Assembly: GCF_000284295.1 (NCBI RefSeq)
Contig: NC_017093.1
Span: 8,122,001-8,186,000 of the forward strand
Origin: Actinoplanes missouriensis 431
Lineage (GTDB): Bacteria; Actinomycetota; Actinomycetes; Mycobacteriales; Micromonosporaceae
Length of the DNA: 64,000 nt
Reading direction: 5' to 3'
Position 1 is the stretch's first letter. Every line of letters begins with the position of its first letter. Shown one piece after another: positions 9,970-19,140 of this stretch. Under the pieces are notes generated by a model, which was given only the letters and a program-made list of their open reading frames with translations, was not told the origin of the DNA and searched no databases. A program made the translations under genes and the position numbers.

Positions 9970-10917
9970 CTAGATTACCCGCGCTCCGGGCTGCGGCCCG
10001 CGCGCGGTGACCGCCTCCCGGCACACCCCCGCCGCGTTCAGCCCGGCCGCGACCTGCTGGGCGTGCCCGGCGTCGGCGGCGAGGAAGACACACGTCGGCC
10101 CGGAACCGGAGACGATGCCCGCGATCGCGCCCGCCTCGTGACCGGCTTTCAGCACGTCGGCGAGCTGCGGGCGGAGCGACAGGGCGGCGGCCTGCAGGTC
10201 GTTGCCGAGCGCGGCGCCGAGCACCTCCGGGTCGCGCTGGCGCAGTGCGGCCATCAGTTGGTCCGGACCGCTGAGCGGGGCCGGCGGCCAGGAGCCGTCG
10301 CGCAGGGAGTCGAGCTCACGGTAGACCGCCGGGGTGGAGAGGCCGCCGTCGGCGATCGCGACCACCCAGTGCCACGCGGTGGGCCGGGCCAGGATCGGGC
10401 TGACCGCCTCGCCGTGGCCGGTGCCGAGCGCGGTGCCGCCGTGCAGCAGGAACGGCACGTCCGACCCGAGCTGCGCGCCGACCTCGGCGAGCTCGTCCCG
10501 GGACATGCCCAGGCCCCAGAGCACGTCACACGCGATGAGCGCGGCGGCCGCGTCGGCGCTCCCACCGGCCAGGCCACCGGCGAGCGGGATCGACTTGCGC
10601 AGGTGCAGCCGGGCGAAGGCCGGGACCCGCGCCCGCGCGGCGAGCGCCCGGGCGGCCCGGATGATCAGGTTGCTCTCGTCCAGCGCGAGCTCGCCGGTCC
10701 CGACGCCCTCCATGGTCAGCGTCAGCGTGTCGCCCCGCCGCGCGGTGAGCTCGTCGAAGAGCCCGATCGCGTGATAGACGGTGTTCAGCTCGTGATAGCC
10801 GTCCGGGCGCAGCGGCCCCACACCGAGATGGAGATTGATCTTGGCCGGCACCCGCACCCGCACGGGTCCGGGATGCGGACGCGGCCCCTCGTCGTCCGGT
10901 CCCCACGCCTCGGTCAC
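9970..10917 (-). CDS. ispE: 4-diphosphocytidyl-2-C-methyl-D-erythritol kinase
   Basis: GHMP kinase of the MEP isoprenoid pathway; phosphorylates the 2-OH of CDP-methylerythritol. 315 residues. The substrate-binding start VRVPAKINLHLGVGPLRPDGYHEL and the ATP-binding glycine-rich segment IPLAGGLAGGSADAAA are both present, as is the C-terminal IVSGSGPTCVF motif. The GTG start overlaps the stop of the Uma2-like gene (GTGA), so translation is coupled. rsmA followed by ispE is the standard actinobacterial order; here a small gene lies between. Confidence 0.96.
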   Translation of the reverse strand: MTEAWGPDDEGPRPHPGPVRVRVPAKINLHLGVGPLRPDGYHELNTVYHAIGLFDELTARRGDTLTLTMEGVGTGELALDESNLIIRAARALAARARVPAFARLHLRKSIPLAGGLAGGSADAAAALIACDVLWGLGMSRDELAEVGAQLGSDVPFLLHGGTALGTGHGEAVSPILARPTAWHWVVAIADGGLSTPAVYRELDSLRDGSWPPAPLSGPDQLMAALRQRDPEVLGAALGNDLQAAALSLRPQLADVLKAGHEAGAIAGIVSGSGPTCVFLAADAGHAQQVAAGLNAAGVCREAVTARGPQPGARVI

Positions 10918-11282
10918 GGAGTGATGTCCCGGATCGGCAGCCGGATCTCGAACGGCGCGCTCAACACCAACTCCTCATCCGCGTCGGCGACCAATTCGCA
11001 GGCTCCGCTCACCAGGTCGTCGGCGTAGCCCGCGGCGACTCCCGCCTCGGTGCCCGGCCGGAACTCCTCCGGAGCGTTCTGCCGCAGCCACCACCACACC
11101 TGATCGGCGATGTCGTCGTGGTCGAGCGAGGGATCGGGGACCTCGATCAGGACTCCGTCGTCGAGCTCGACGCGGGGGGCGTCATCGGGGAATTTCAGCA
11201 CGTCCTCGATGGTGAAGTCTCGCCGTCTCTGCCGGACGGGGCCGGGCGACCACATGACCTGACCTGCCGGTTCGGCTGTCAT
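10914..11282 (-). CDS. Shortened Uma2-family protein
   Basis: 122 residues. The N-terminal half ([26 protein letters not shown] followed by [15 protein letters not shown]) resembles Uma2 proteins, which have a PD-(D/E)XK-like restriction endonuclease fold. The middle part that normally carries the RIPDVVV-type catalytic core is missing, and the frame goes directly to a C-terminal [13 protein letters not shown] strand typical of the family's end. It overlaps rsmA by ATGA on one side and ispE by GTGA on the other. Probably a catalytically dead remnant kept in frame for coupling; a small independent function is possible. Confidence 0.7.
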   Translation of the reverse strand: MTAEPAGQVMWSPGPVRQRRRDFTIEDVLKFPDDAPRVELDDGVLIEVPDPSLDHDDIADQVWWWLRQNAPEEFRPGTEAGVAAGYADDLVSGACELVADADEELVLSAPFEIRLPIRDITP

Positions 11283-12160
11283 GAGTCCACCTCCATCTCA
11301 GTCGACGGGCTGAGCTTACCGCCGGGCGCCGACACTTTCGCCGCCGCCGCGATCGCGGCGAACTGCTCCACCGTGAGCGACTCACCGCGGGCCTGCGGGC
11401 TGATTCCCGCCGTCCGGAGCACCTGCTCGGCCCGGTCCGCTCCGCCCGCCCAGCCGGCGAGCGCGGCCCGCAGCGTCTTGCGGCGCTGGGCGAACGCCGC
11501 GTCGATCACCGCGAAGACGTCCGTGCGGGTGGCGCCGGCCGGCGGCTCGCGGCGGGTGAACGCGACAAGCCCGGAATCCACGTTGGGCACCGGCCAGAAC
11601 ACCGCGGGCGGCACCTTGCCCGCCGATTTCGCCTCGGCGTACCAGGCGAGCTTCACGGACGGGACCCCGTACACCTTCGAGCCGGGCCCGGCGACCAGGC
11701 GGTCGGCGACCTCCTTCTGCACCATGACCAGGCCGCCGCGCAGGGTGGGCAGCTCAGCGAGCAGGTGCAGGACGACCGGGACGGCCACGTTGTAGGGCAG
11801 GTTCGCGACGAGCATGGTCGGGGCCGGGTCGAACCAGTCGCCGGTCACCCGCAGCGCGTCGGCCGGGTGAACGGTGAGGTGCGTCGCCCGTACCGTCTCC
11901 GGCAGTGCCGCCGCCAGGGTCGGGTCGATCTCCACGGCGTGCACGTGCCGCACCGCGCCGACCAGGCCCAGCGTCAGCGACCCGAGGCCGGGGCCGACCT
12001 CCAGGGCGACGTCGTCGGGGCGCAGGGCGGCCGCCGCCACGATCCGCCGGATGGTGTTCGGATCGTGCAGGAAGTTCTGGCCGAGCTTCTTGGTCGGCGC
12101 GACGCCGAGGCGTGCGGCGAGTTCCCGGATCTCCGCCGGGCCGAGAAGGGTGTCAGCCAT
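11279..12160 (-). CDS. rsmA: 16S rRNA (adenine(1518)-N(6)/adenine(1519)-N(6))-dimethyltransferase
   Basis: KsgA: dimethylates two adenines near the 3' end of 16S rRNA in late small-subunit assembly. 293 residues from ATG 12160; this start is supported by a TAGGCT box 7 nt upstream (leaderless) and by family length. Motifs: [18 protein letters not shown], the AdoMet loop [11 protein letters not shown], acidic EIDPTLA, and catalytic [10 protein letters not shown]. First gene of the rsmA-Uma2-ispE-ABC-F operon, divergent from a small hypothetical gene. Confidence 0.96.
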   Translation of the reverse strand: MADTLLGPAEIRELAARLGVAPTKKLGQNFLHDPNTIRRIVAAAALRPDDVALEVGPGLGSLTLGLVGAVRHVHAVEIDPTLAAALPETVRATHLTVHPADALRVTGDWFDPAPTMLVANLPYNVAVPVVLHLLAELPTLRGGLVMVQKEVADRLVAGPGSKVYGVPSVKLAWYAEAKSAGKVPPAVFWPVPNVDSGLVAFTRREPPAGATRTDVFAVIDAAFAQRRKTLRAALAGWAGGADRAEQVLRTAGISPQARGESLTVEQFAAIAAAAKVSAPGGKLSPSTEMEVDS

Positions 12161-12167
12161 GCCCCAG

Positions 12168-12173
12168 AGCCTA
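12168..12173 (-). promoter_or_regulatory. rsmA: -10 box of rsmA (leaderless)
   Basis: TAGGCT on the minus strand, separated by 7 nt from ATG 12160, placing the transcription start at or next to the start codon. No good -35 seen. Confidence 0.5.
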
Positions 12174-12206
12174 GAGCGCTGGACATGACCAGCTAGTAAT
12201 GAGGTC

Positions 12207-12629
12207 ATGACCGAGCTGCTGACGCTGCGCGGCGTCGTCGAGGCCCCGCCGGATCAGGTCGCTGCCGTGCTCCTCGACGTGCGGCCCGGTGGACGGTCGC
12301 CGTTCGCCACCGAGGGCTCGATCGAGGAGTCGGACGGCGACGAGTTCGTGGTGGTCCGCGACGGCAGCCGGATCACCGTGACGGTCGACCGGGCGGCCCG
12401 CTCGGTCACCCAGCAGGGCGAATGGTGGTACCGGGGAGTCACCGCCGTGGAGCCCGACCCGCGCGGCGCCCAGGTGGTCCACCGGATCTACAACGTCGCG
12501 CCGGGTCACGGCTGGGCGGTGCGGATGATCTCGCGAGGCCCGCTGCGTGCGGCGCCCGCCGCCTTCGCCACCCACCTGGAGCAGCTGAGCCGGGCACTGG
12601 GCGCCGTCGCCTGGGTCGAGGACGACTAG
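12207..12629 (+). CDS. Hypothetical protein, possible SRPBCC/START-like fold
   Basis: 140 residues, ATG 12207 with GAGG close upstream. Alternating hydrophobic strands, a start [22 protein letters not shown] typical of polyketide-cyclase/SRPBCC-type proteins (strand then helix), and a C-terminal helix ([17 protein letters not shown]) suggest the helix-grip fold, but no catalytic signature can be named. No signal peptide or membrane segment. Divergent from rsmA and convergent with tatD; a hairpin lies over the shared 3' end. Confidence 0.75.
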   Translation: MTELLTLRGVVEAPPDQVAAVLLDVRPGGRSPFATEGSIEESDGDEFVVVRDGSRITVTVDRAARSVTQQGEWWYRGVTAVEPDPRGAQVVHRIYNVAPGHGWAVRMISRGPLRAAPAAFATHLEQLSRALGAVAWVEDD

Positions 12630-12631
12630 AC

Positions 12632-12650
12632 GGGCCTGTCGATCAGGCCC
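12632..12650. terminator. Hairpin between convergent 12207 gene and tatD
   Basis: GGGCCTG-TCGAT-CAGGCCC, 7-bp stem overlapping the TatD stop codon; serves the convergent pair. Short and without T-run, so moderate confidence. Confidence 0.45.
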
Positions 12651-13563
12651 AGCCTCCGAACACCCGGTCCCCGGTCGCGGAGATCGTCGCGCAGAGCTCG
12701 TCGGCGTCCACTCCCTGGGCCGCCGCCAGCGCCCGCACGGTGATCGGGATCAGGTAGGACGCGTTCGGCCGCCCCCGGTACGGCACCGGGGTGAGATAGG
12801 GCGCGTCGGTCTCCACCATCATCTGCTCCGGCGGGGTGATGGCGGCCGCCTCCCGCAGGTTGCCGGCGCTCGCGAAGGTGACCGTCCCGGCGAAGCTCAG
12901 GTAATACCCGCGGCGCACGCATTCGGCGGCGAACGTCGCGTCACCGGAGAAGCAGTGCAGGACGACGGTGTCCGGCGCGCCCTCGGAGTCGAGGATCCGC
13001 AGCACGTCGTCGTGCGCGTCCCGGTCGTGGATGATCAGCGCCTTGCCGTGCCGCTTCGCGATCGCGATGTGCGCCCGGAAGCTCTCCTCCTGCGCGACCC
13101 GGCCCTCGTCACCGGTGCGGAACGTGTCCATCCCGGTCTCCCCGATGCCCCGCACCCGCGGCCGGCCGGCCAGCGCCTCGATCTCGCGCAGCGCCTCGTC
13201 CAGATCGGACAGCCGGGGCGCCTCGTTCGGGTGGAGCGCGACGGCGGCGAGCACCGACGGGTATTTCTCGGCAGCTTCGGCGCTCCAGCGGGACGAGTCG
13301 ACGTCGACGCCCACCTGCACGAGCCGGTCCACCCCGCTCTTCGCGGCGGCGGCGATCAGCGCCTCCACCGGGTCACCGCCGGAGCCGTCCGGCACGCCCG
13401 CCTCCTGCACGGTCAGGTCGAGGTGGGTGTGGCTGTCGAAGACCGGGATCGCGAGCGGCTCGGGCGCCGGCGGGAACTCGCCGGCCCGGCGGGCGGCTTT
13501 CGCCCGGCGCGACTCGGAGGGCGACGAGGACGACGGCGAAGAGGCAGAAGACATGTGAGACAT
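12643..13563 (-). CDS. TatD family metal-dependent DNase/hydrolase
   Basis: Amidohydrolase-fold metalloenzyme; TatD relatives are 3'-5' exonucleases active in DNA repair and, for some, in tRNA or D-aminoacyl quality control. 306 residues: a Ser/Arg-rich N-terminal extension of about 40 residues, then metal ligands FDSHTHLD (HxH), GIGETGMD, LIIHDRD, VLHCFSG and METDAPYL. The last part NASYLIPITVRALA is typical. In Actinobacteria tatD commonly lies near metG and rsmA, as here. Start uncertain: two ATGs 9 bases apart, neither with a clear ribosome site. Confidence 0.92.
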   Translation of the reverse strand: MSHMSSASSPSSSSPSESRRAKAARRAGEFPPAPEPLAIPVFDSHTHLDLTVQEAGVPDGSGGDPVEALIAAAAKSGVDRLVQVGVDVDSSRWSAEAAEKYPSVLAAVALHPNEAPRLSDLDEALREIEALAGRPRVRGIGETGMDTFRTGDEGRVAQEESFRAHIAIAKRHGKALIIHDRDAHDDVLRILDSEGAPDTVVLHCFSGDATFAAECVRRGYYLSFAGTVTFASAGNLREAAAITPPEQMMVETDAPYLTPVPYRGRPNASYLIPITVRALAAAQGVDADELCATISATGDRVFGGWA

Positions 13564-13633
13564 TGTGCACGTCGCATTTTCCGGTAACCGTTAGTTCATC
13601 CGATATCCACCGTAGTCACTTAGGTTGCGCCGC

Positions 13634-14668
13634 GTGACCGTGACCGGTGAGGACAGTGAGCTGGGCACCGACCCGCTCGACCCACCCCTGATGGCACCGC
13701 TGCGCCGTGACCTGACCTGGCCGCAGGTTCAGCTCCGCAGCCAGTCGGTGTCGTACCGGGACGATCCGGAACTGCGCCGGATCCGGGCCACCGCGGCGAT
13801 CCGGCGCGGCACCCGGATGACGAAGGTCCTCTCCGCGGCACAGGTCGCCGGTCATCTCGGCGGCTGGCTGCCGTACGGCTTCTGCTACCGCTCCTGCGAC
13901 CTGGAACACCTGCGCGACCCCGCCGAGCTGGCGCTGCTCCGCACCGACGGCTCGGTCGACTCGGAGGTCACGTTCGCCCTGCGCTGGCGGGCCACCGACC
14001 CGATCGACTACGAGGTTCCGGCGTCTCCGGCGCAGCCCGGCCTGGCCGCCCTGCCAGCGCACTCCCGGGTCGGCGCGATGGTGCTCGGCACCGGTTTCTC
14101 GCCGAGCACCGACGACCTGATCCCGGAGTACGTGACGGCCGGTTTCGCGGACCTGCCGATCCCGGCGAACGCGCAACTGCTGGCGTACGTGCCGGGGGGT
14201 GACGAGGTGGTTCTCTACACCTATCAGCCCGAGCAGCACGGGTGGCTGCGGCTGGCCGGGCCGCGCTGGCGAGGGCTGCTCGGGGAGATCCCCGGCGCCA
14301 GCCCGGACCGGGAGTACGTGCCGTGCACCGCGTCCGCCTCGGCCCGGTTGGTCGGCCGGATCGACGACAAGGAGTACGAGGCGGTCGCCGACCCGCCGGG
14401 CGAGTTCCGGGTACGGGCACTCACCCGCGCGGCCCGTTATCCGGTGCAGACCCTGAGCCGGCGTGCCGAGCAGGCGCTGTGGCGGGGCGTGCCGGCCTGG
14501 GTGCTGCAGCGCGACGAGACGTGGGCCCGGCTGCGGCTGCTCCGGCCGGAGGGCGAGGCGGTCAACCTGACCGGGGCCCGCTGTTACGAGCGCGGCGTCT
14601 ACGAGGCCTGGGCGCCGGTGGACGAGCTGGCCGACCACCACATCGCGGACATCGCCTACCAGCTGTAG
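13634..14668 (+). CDS. Conserved hypothetical protein
   Basis: 344 residues from GTG 13634 (TTG 13625 and GTG 13640 are alternatives; no ribosome site decides). Mostly beta-strand-like sequence, acidic, with no signal peptide, no membrane segment and no motif I recognise. Codon usage is strongly G/C at third positions, so it is a real gene. Divergent from tatD and convergent with the PKD-like secreted protein, with a strong terminator between. Confidence 0.7.
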   Translation: MTVTGEDSELGTDPLDPPLMAPLRRDLTWPQVQLRSQSVSYRDDPELRRIRATAAIRRGTRMTKVLSAAQVAGHLGGWLPYGFCYRSCDLEHLRDPAELALLRTDGSVDSEVTFALRWRATDPIDYEVPASPAQPGLAALPAHSRVGAMVLGTGFSPSTDDLIPEYVTAGFADLPIPANAQLLAYVPGGDEVVLYTYQPEQHGWLRLAGPRWRGLLGEIPGASPDREYVPCTASASARLVGRIDDKEYEAVADPPGEFRVRALTRAARYPVQTLSRRAEQALWRGVPAWVLQRDETWARLRLLRPEGEAVNLTGARCYERGVYEAWAPVDELADHHIADIAYQL

Positions 14669-14670
14669 AA

Positions 14671-14700
14671 AAAGGGGGCCGGCGGAAGCCGGCCCCCTTT
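14671..14700. terminator. Strong bidirectional terminator
   Basis: Perfect 13-bp stem AAAGGGGGCCGGC / GCCGGCCCCCTTT around GGAA, starting 2 bases after the stop of the 13634 gene. The A-run on one side and T-run on the other allow termination in both directions for the convergent pair. Confidence 0.95.
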
Positions 14701-14714
14701 CTCATGGTCAACGC

Positions 14715-15914
14715 CTACTTGCGGGTCAGCTTCGCCTCACGGTAGGTGTCCTTGTAGTTGTTGGCGTAGTCGTACACCCAGGGCAGGACCACGATCTTGC
14801 CCTTGGTGACGCCGGCCGGCACCTTGAGCGACCACTTGCCCTTGGACACCTTCGCCACGTTCTTGCCGTTGGCGCAGTGCTTCAGCAGCTGCGCCTCGGT
14901 GGTGTAGCGCTTCCACTTCTTCTTCGGGGTCAGGCAGTAGTACTTGCCCGAGGTGGTGATGCGGACGACCGTGACACCCACGAAGCGGACGCCGGAGCCC
15001 TTGTCACTGACCGTGCCCTTGACGGTCTTCCAGGAGCTGATCCGGTTGGCGTTCTTCGGCTTGGTGACCGTCACCTTCGGCTTCCAGCCGTCCTTGAGGA
15101 CGTTGGTGGTGCCGACGTTGATCCAGCTGGTCGCGCCGTACTTGTTGAACAGCTGGACCTTCAGCGTGACCTTGCCGCTGATCTTGCTGCTGGTGTTCTT
15201 GCGGTACAGGATCGAGCCGCGCAGCGTCTGGTTCTTGCCGGACAGGTCGTCGACCCAGCCGTCGCCCCAGTTGAGCTTGATCTTCGTGGTTCCGGCCGGG
15301 ATGCTGTTCAGCTTCACGTAGAACGGCACACCCTGGTAGACCGTGTACCGGCTGAGCGAGTACTTGCCGGGGACCGTCACGCCGACCGTCTTGGCGGCCG
15401 TGGTGAAGCTGTTCCCGCTGCGGTCGGTCAGCGTCTCGGTGACGTTGAACCGGCCGGCCCGGGTGTACTGCTTGGTGTAGCCGGTCGCGCCGGCGGCCAG
15501 CGTCGTGGTCGTGCCGTCACCCCAGCTGATCTTGCGGGTGATGCTGGTGTCCGCGTCGACGTCGTCGCCGTACTCGTTGGCGTTCTGGCTGAAGACGACC
15601 TTCTGGCCGATCCAGAGCGCGCCGGTGTTGAGCCGGAACGAGCCCGAGGGCTTCACGGTGTCCGGCGTGGTGGTCGGCGGAGTGGCCGGCTCGGTGGTGG
15701 TCACGACCGGGGCCGGCTCGGTCGCCGCCGACTGGCCCTCCACAGTGGTGACGGCCGTGGTGTCGGGCCCCTCGGCCGGGGCGGTACGGGAGGAGGTGCT
15801 GTCCCCGCTGCCGGCCGGAGCCGCCATGACCGGGGACGCGTAGATGGAACCGCCGGCGACGAGGGCGCCGCTGACGATGGCAGTGATCAGAGGGCGTGAA
15901 AGACGTGGTTTCAC
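14715..15914 (-). CDS. Secreted PKD-like beta-domain protein
   Basis: 399 residues with an N-terminal Sec signal peptide (basic MKPRLSRP, hydrophobic stretch to about 27, cleavage near VMA-APAG). A Thr/Pro-rich linker (40-95) looks like a cell-wall spanning or O-glycosylated stretch. The remainder is two PKD-like beta-sandwich units, each with a conserved WGDG motif (ISWGDGTTTTL and LNWGDGWVDDL), followed by a Lys-rich domain with two Cys. No sortase signal. It probably acts in the envelope or in the medium; the binding target is unknown. Upstream is a 200-base AT-richer promoter region. Confidence 0.8.
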   Translation of the reverse strand: MKPRLSRPLITAIVSGALVAGGSIYASPVMAAPAGSGDSTSSRTAPAEGPDTTAVTTVEGQSAATEPAPVVTTTEPATPPTTTPDTVKPSGSFRLNTGALWIGQKVVFSQNANEYGDDVDADTSITRKISWGDGTTTTLAAGATGYTKQYTRAGRFNVTETLTDRSGNSFTTAAKTVGVTVPGKYSLSRYTVYQGVPFYVKLNSIPAGTTKIKLNWGDGWVDDLSGKNQTLRGSILYRKNTSSKISGKVTLKVQLFNKYGATSWINVGTTNVLKDGWKPKVTVTKPKNANRISSWKTVKGTVSDKGSGVRFVGVTVVRITTSGKYYCLTPKKKWKRYTTEAQLLKHCANGKNVAKVSKGKWSLKVPAGVTKGKIVVLPWVYDYANNYKDTYREAKLTRK

Positions 15915-16073
15915 AGGGGTGCTCCTTCGAGGAATCGATCCACACGAAGGCGGGCACCCGATCAGTCCCTCAGCGCCGAGACGCTGCCGTACCGATGAAA
16001 CGCTCCTGTCCCCCCGTGGACGACGTTACGGTACCGGAACATCGAAACTTTGATCAATGCCAAATTGACGAAA

Positions 16074-16101
16074 CCCGCCGGTGTCACAGGACACCGGCGG
16101 G
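16074..16101 (-). terminator. Terminator of metG
   Basis: Perfect 12-bp stem CCCGCCGGTGTC / GACACCGGCGGG around ACAG, 31 bases after the metG stop, followed on the minus strand by TTTCGTCAATTTGG. Confidence 0.85.
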
Positions 16102-16132
16102 CATTGTGGAGATTTCGACCGTCAGAAATTCC

Positions 16133-17935
16133 TCAGGAGCCTTCGCCGAGGCGGGCCAGTTCCTCGTCGACGACCGACGGCTCGAGCTTGCGGAAGACCG
16201 GCTTCGGCGCGGCGAGCGGGGTGCCCGCCACCAGCGGCCGCGACTCCCAGCGAGCGCCCGTCGTGTAATCACCCATCAGCACCGGGTAGGCCGGGCCGCC
16301 GTCCAGGTCGTCGACCTCGACGATCTCGGGCATCGGCGCATGCACGCCGGTGCCGCCGAGCAGCTCGAAGACCTTCTGCGCGGAGTGCGGCAGGAACGGC
16401 GTGAGCAGCGTGTTCGCGTCGCTCACCACCTGCAGCGCGACGTGCAGGACGGTGCCCTGACGCTCCTTCTGCGACTCGTCCTTGAGCTTCCACGGCGCCT
16501 GCTCGGACAGGTACTTGTTCGCCTCGGCGACCACCCGCATCGCCTCGCCGATCGCCGCCTTCTGCCGGTGCTTGCCGATCAGCTCGCCGACCGTGGCGAA
16601 CCCGTTGCGGGCGACCTCCAGCAGCGCGAGGTCCTCCGGCGTCAGATCGACGGCCGGTGGAATGGCGCCGAAGTTCTTCGCCGCCATCGAGATCGACCGG
16701 TTGACCAGGTTGCCCCAGCCGGCGACCAGCTCGTCGTTGTTGCGCCGGACGAACTCGGCCCAGGTGAAGTCGGTGTCGTTCGACTCCGGACCGGCGGCCG
16801 CGATGAAGTACCGCAGCGCGTCGGCGTCGTAGCGCTCCAGGAAGTCCCGCACGTAGATGACGACCCGGCGCGACGAGGAGAACTTCTTGCCCTCCATCGT
16901 CAGGTACTCACTGGAGACCACCTCGGTCGGCAGGTTCAGCTTGCCGAGGTCGCCCGGCTGGCCGCCCTTGTCGCCCTCGCCGGAGTAACCGAGCAGCAGC
17001 GCCGGCCAGATCACCGAGTGGAAGACGATGTTGTCCTTGCCCATGAAGTAGTAGGCCGAGGCGTCCTTGCCCTCGCCGTCCGCCGACCACCACTTGCGCC
17101 AGGCCTCCGGGTCGCCGGTGCGCCGGGCCCACTCGATCGAGGCCGACAGGTAACCGATGACCGCGTCGAACCAGACGTAGATGCGCTTGTCGTTGCGGTC
17201 CCGCCAGCCGTCGAGCGGGATCGGCACGCCCCACTCCAGGTCCCGGGTGATCGCCCGGGGCTGCAGGTCGTCGAGCAGGTTGCGGGAGAACTTCAGGACG
17301 TTGGGCCGCCAGTTCTCCCGGCGGTCCAGCCAGCCGCCGATCGCCTCGGCGAACGCCGGCAGGTCCAGGAAGAAGTGCTCGGTCTCGACGAACTGCGGGG
17401 TCTCCCCGTTGATCCGCGAGCGCGGGTTGATCAGCTGCTCCGGGTCGAGCTGGTTGCCGCAGTTGTCGCACTGGTCGCCACGGGCGCTGTCGTAACCGCA
17501 GATCGGGCAGGTGCCCTCGATGTAGCGGTCGGGCAGGGTGCGGCCGGTGGACGGCGAGATCGCGCCGAGCGTGGTGCGGGCGACGATGTACCCGTTCGCG
17601 AACAGCCCCTCGAACAGGTCCTGCACCACGGCGTAGTGGTTGCGCGTGGTGGTCCGGGTGAACAGGTCGTAGGAGAGGCCGAGCCCGTGCAGGTCCTCCA
17701 CGATCACCCGGTTGTAGCGGTCGGCGAGCTCACGCGGGGTGACCCCGTCGGCGTCGGCCTGCACCTGGATCGGGGTGCCGTGCTCGTCGGTGCCGGAGAC
17801 CATGAGCACGTCGTGGCCGGCCATGCGCATGTACCGGCTGAAGACGTCGGACGGCACCCCGAAGCCGGAAACATGACCGATGTGGCGCGGGCCGTTGGCG
17901 TATGGCCAGGCAACCGCGGCGAGAACGTGACTCAT
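16133..17935 (-). CDS. metG: Methionyl-tRNA synthetase
   Basis: Charges tRNA-Met for initiation and elongation. 600 residues from ATG 17935; the frame continues 11 residues upstream, but family members start at [15 protein letters not shown] and a -10 box lies 9 bases before this ATG. HIGH-type motif RHIGHVSG; zinc-binding [17 protein letters not shown]; the KMSKS equivalent is KKFSSSR, the Actinobacteria-typical form. The C-terminal anticodon-binding helical domain is complete; no tRNA-binding OB extension. Divergent from the 18069 membrane protein. Confidence 0.96.
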   Translation of the reverse strand: MSHVLAAVAWPYANGPRHIGHVSGFGVPSDVFSRYMRMAGHDVLMVSGTDEHGTPIQVQADADGVTPRELADRYNRVIVEDLHGLGLSYDLFTRTTTRNHYAVVQDLFEGLFANGYIVARTTLGAISPSTGRTLPDRYIEGTCPICGYDSARGDQCDNCGNQLDPEQLINPRSRINGETPQFVETEHFFLDLPAFAEAIGGWLDRRENWRPNVLKFSRNLLDDLQPRAITRDLEWGVPIPLDGWRDRNDKRIYVWFDAVIGYLSASIEWARRTGDPEAWRKWWSADGEGKDASAYYFMGKDNIVFHSVIWPALLLGYSGEGDKGGQPGDLGKLNLPTEVVSSEYLTMEGKKFSSSRRVVIYVRDFLERYDADALRYFIAAAGPESNDTDFTWAEFVRRNNDELVAGWGNLVNRSISMAAKNFGAIPPAVDLTPEDLALLEVARNGFATVGELIGKHRQKAAIGEAMRVVAEANKYLSEQAPWKLKDESQKERQGTVLHVALQVVSDANTLLTPFLPHSAQKVFELLGGTGVHAPMPEIVEVDDLDGGPAYPVLMGDYTTGARWESRPLVAGTPLAAPKPVFRKLEPSVVDEELARLGEGS

Positions 17936-17944
17936 GACGTACAA

Positions 17945-17950
17945 GCGTAG
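17945..17950 (-). promoter_or_regulatory. metG: -10 box of metG (leaderless), inside a small palindrome
   Basis: TACGCT on the minus strand ends 9 nt before the metG ATG. It is overlapped by the inverted repeat CAAGCG-N7-CGCTTG, a possible operator. Confidence 0.4.
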
Positions 17951-18068
17951 TGACCGCTTGCGCCGCACCGCGAACGCATTGCCGCACGACGGACGGCCGC
18001 GCCCGATTTGTCACGACACGCCCTATAGATGACGTGATCTAGGCCGGTCCCGGGCGTTCAATGATCCA

Positions 18069-18884
18069 GTGACCGGAGACGCGCCGCAGCCCGAGGAGCC
18101 ACCGCAGCGAGAACTGACCACCGGCGAGCTCGTGATCATCGAACCGGAAGCCCGGGGCGCTGCTCCGGACGTACCGGATGAACTCGAAGATCAACCACCC
18201 ACCGACCGCAACCGGCCCACCGTGGTGATCGATCCGCACCGGCCGCTCCCCGACGTGGCGGTCTCGCCGGAGGTCGAGGCGCGGCTGGAGCGGATGGAGA
18301 ACTCACCGTTCTGGATGACCGAAACGGAACGCGCGCAAGCGGAACCCGCGACGCCCGTTCACCACCCCGGCCGCCGCCGTCGCCAGCCCGCGCACCGCCC
18401 CCTCGGCCCGCTCACCGCGCTCGTCACGCTGAGCCTGCTGGCGGCGTTCTTCGGATGGGTCAGCGCGGAGCCGTTCTGGCTCGCGGCCGGGCACGGCAAA
18501 GACGGATACGCGACCACCGCGCAGTGCCACGGCGACGGCCTCACTCAACGCTGCGCCGGCCGATTCAGCACAGCGGACGGCAGCTTCACCGCCCCCTGGG
18601 TCACCCTGCTCGGCATCACCGGCGAAAGCCGCGAACCCGGCGCGATCACCCCGGCCCGGATGGTCAGCCCGAGCAGCGACCAGGCCTACGCCGGACCCGC
18701 CGGAACCCTCATGCACCTCCGCTGGGTCCTCGGCTTCCTCCTCGTGCTGACCTGTGGTTACGGCATCGCGCAGAGCACCGGCGCCCACCGCCTCGAGACC
18801 GGCATGCGCCGCCGCCGAGCCGTCCTCCTCAGCTTCGCCGCCCCCATCCTGCTCCAGCTGGGATTCCTGGCGGCGGCGTTCTAG
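18069..18884 (+). CDS. Hypothetical membrane protein with three membrane segments
   Basis: 271 residues from GTG 18069. A 115-residue acidic/Pro-rich cytosolic N-terminus is followed by one membrane segment (about 116-135), an extracytoplasmic loop with two Cys (QCHGDGLTQRCAG) that could form a disulfide, then two more membrane segments (218-235 and 250-271) flanking a basic MRRRR turn. No known family recognised. Divergent from metG; its 3' end faces rsmI across the structured repeat. Confidence 0.75.
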   Translation: MTGDAPQPEEPPQRELTTGELVIIEPEARGAAPDVPDELEDQPPTDRNRPTVVIDPHRPLPDVAVSPEVEARLERMENSPFWMTETERAQAEPATPVHHPGRRRRQPAHRPLGPLTALVTLSLLAAFFGWVSAEPFWLAAGHGKDGYATTAQCHGDGLTQRCAGRFSTADGSFTAPWVTLLGITGESREPGAITPARMVSPSSDQAYAGPAGTLMHLRWVLGFLLVLTCGYGIAQSTGAHRLETGMRRRRAVLLSFAAPILLQLGFLAAAF

Positions 18885-19019
18885 ATTGCGGTACGCCCTA
18901 CCGCAGTCCCACCCCATCCGGGCGACTGACGCCCCTTCCGCCGGCGCTTCCCGCCGCCGGCACCGGCGTCCCCTCCAAGCCGTAATTCCCGGCAACCGTC
19001 CAATCACAGGGCGACCCGC

Positions 19020-19140
19020 AAAACGCCGCCGGTGAGGAGGCACCTGATTTCTCGACGCCCGCGGGTTTTGCGGGTGGCGGGAAATCAGGTGCCTCCTCAC
19101 CGGGTATAAGGCGTTTTGCCTGCTGAGCGAAGTGAAGCCA
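19020..19140. repeat. Structured palindromic element, copy 1
   Basis: Outer stem AAAACGCC/GGCGTTTT, a conserved unpaired GTATAA bulge, a perfect 23-bp middle stem (19029-19051 with 19081-19103), and an inner GCCCGC/GCGGGT hairpin. A tail GAGCGAAGTGAAGCCA runs up to the rsmI stop codon. It fills the gap between the convergent 18069 and rsmI genes. A second copy at 58984-59085 keeps the layout while its stem sequences differ in compensating pairs. Probably a REP-like element used as a bidirectional terminator. Confidence 0.85.
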
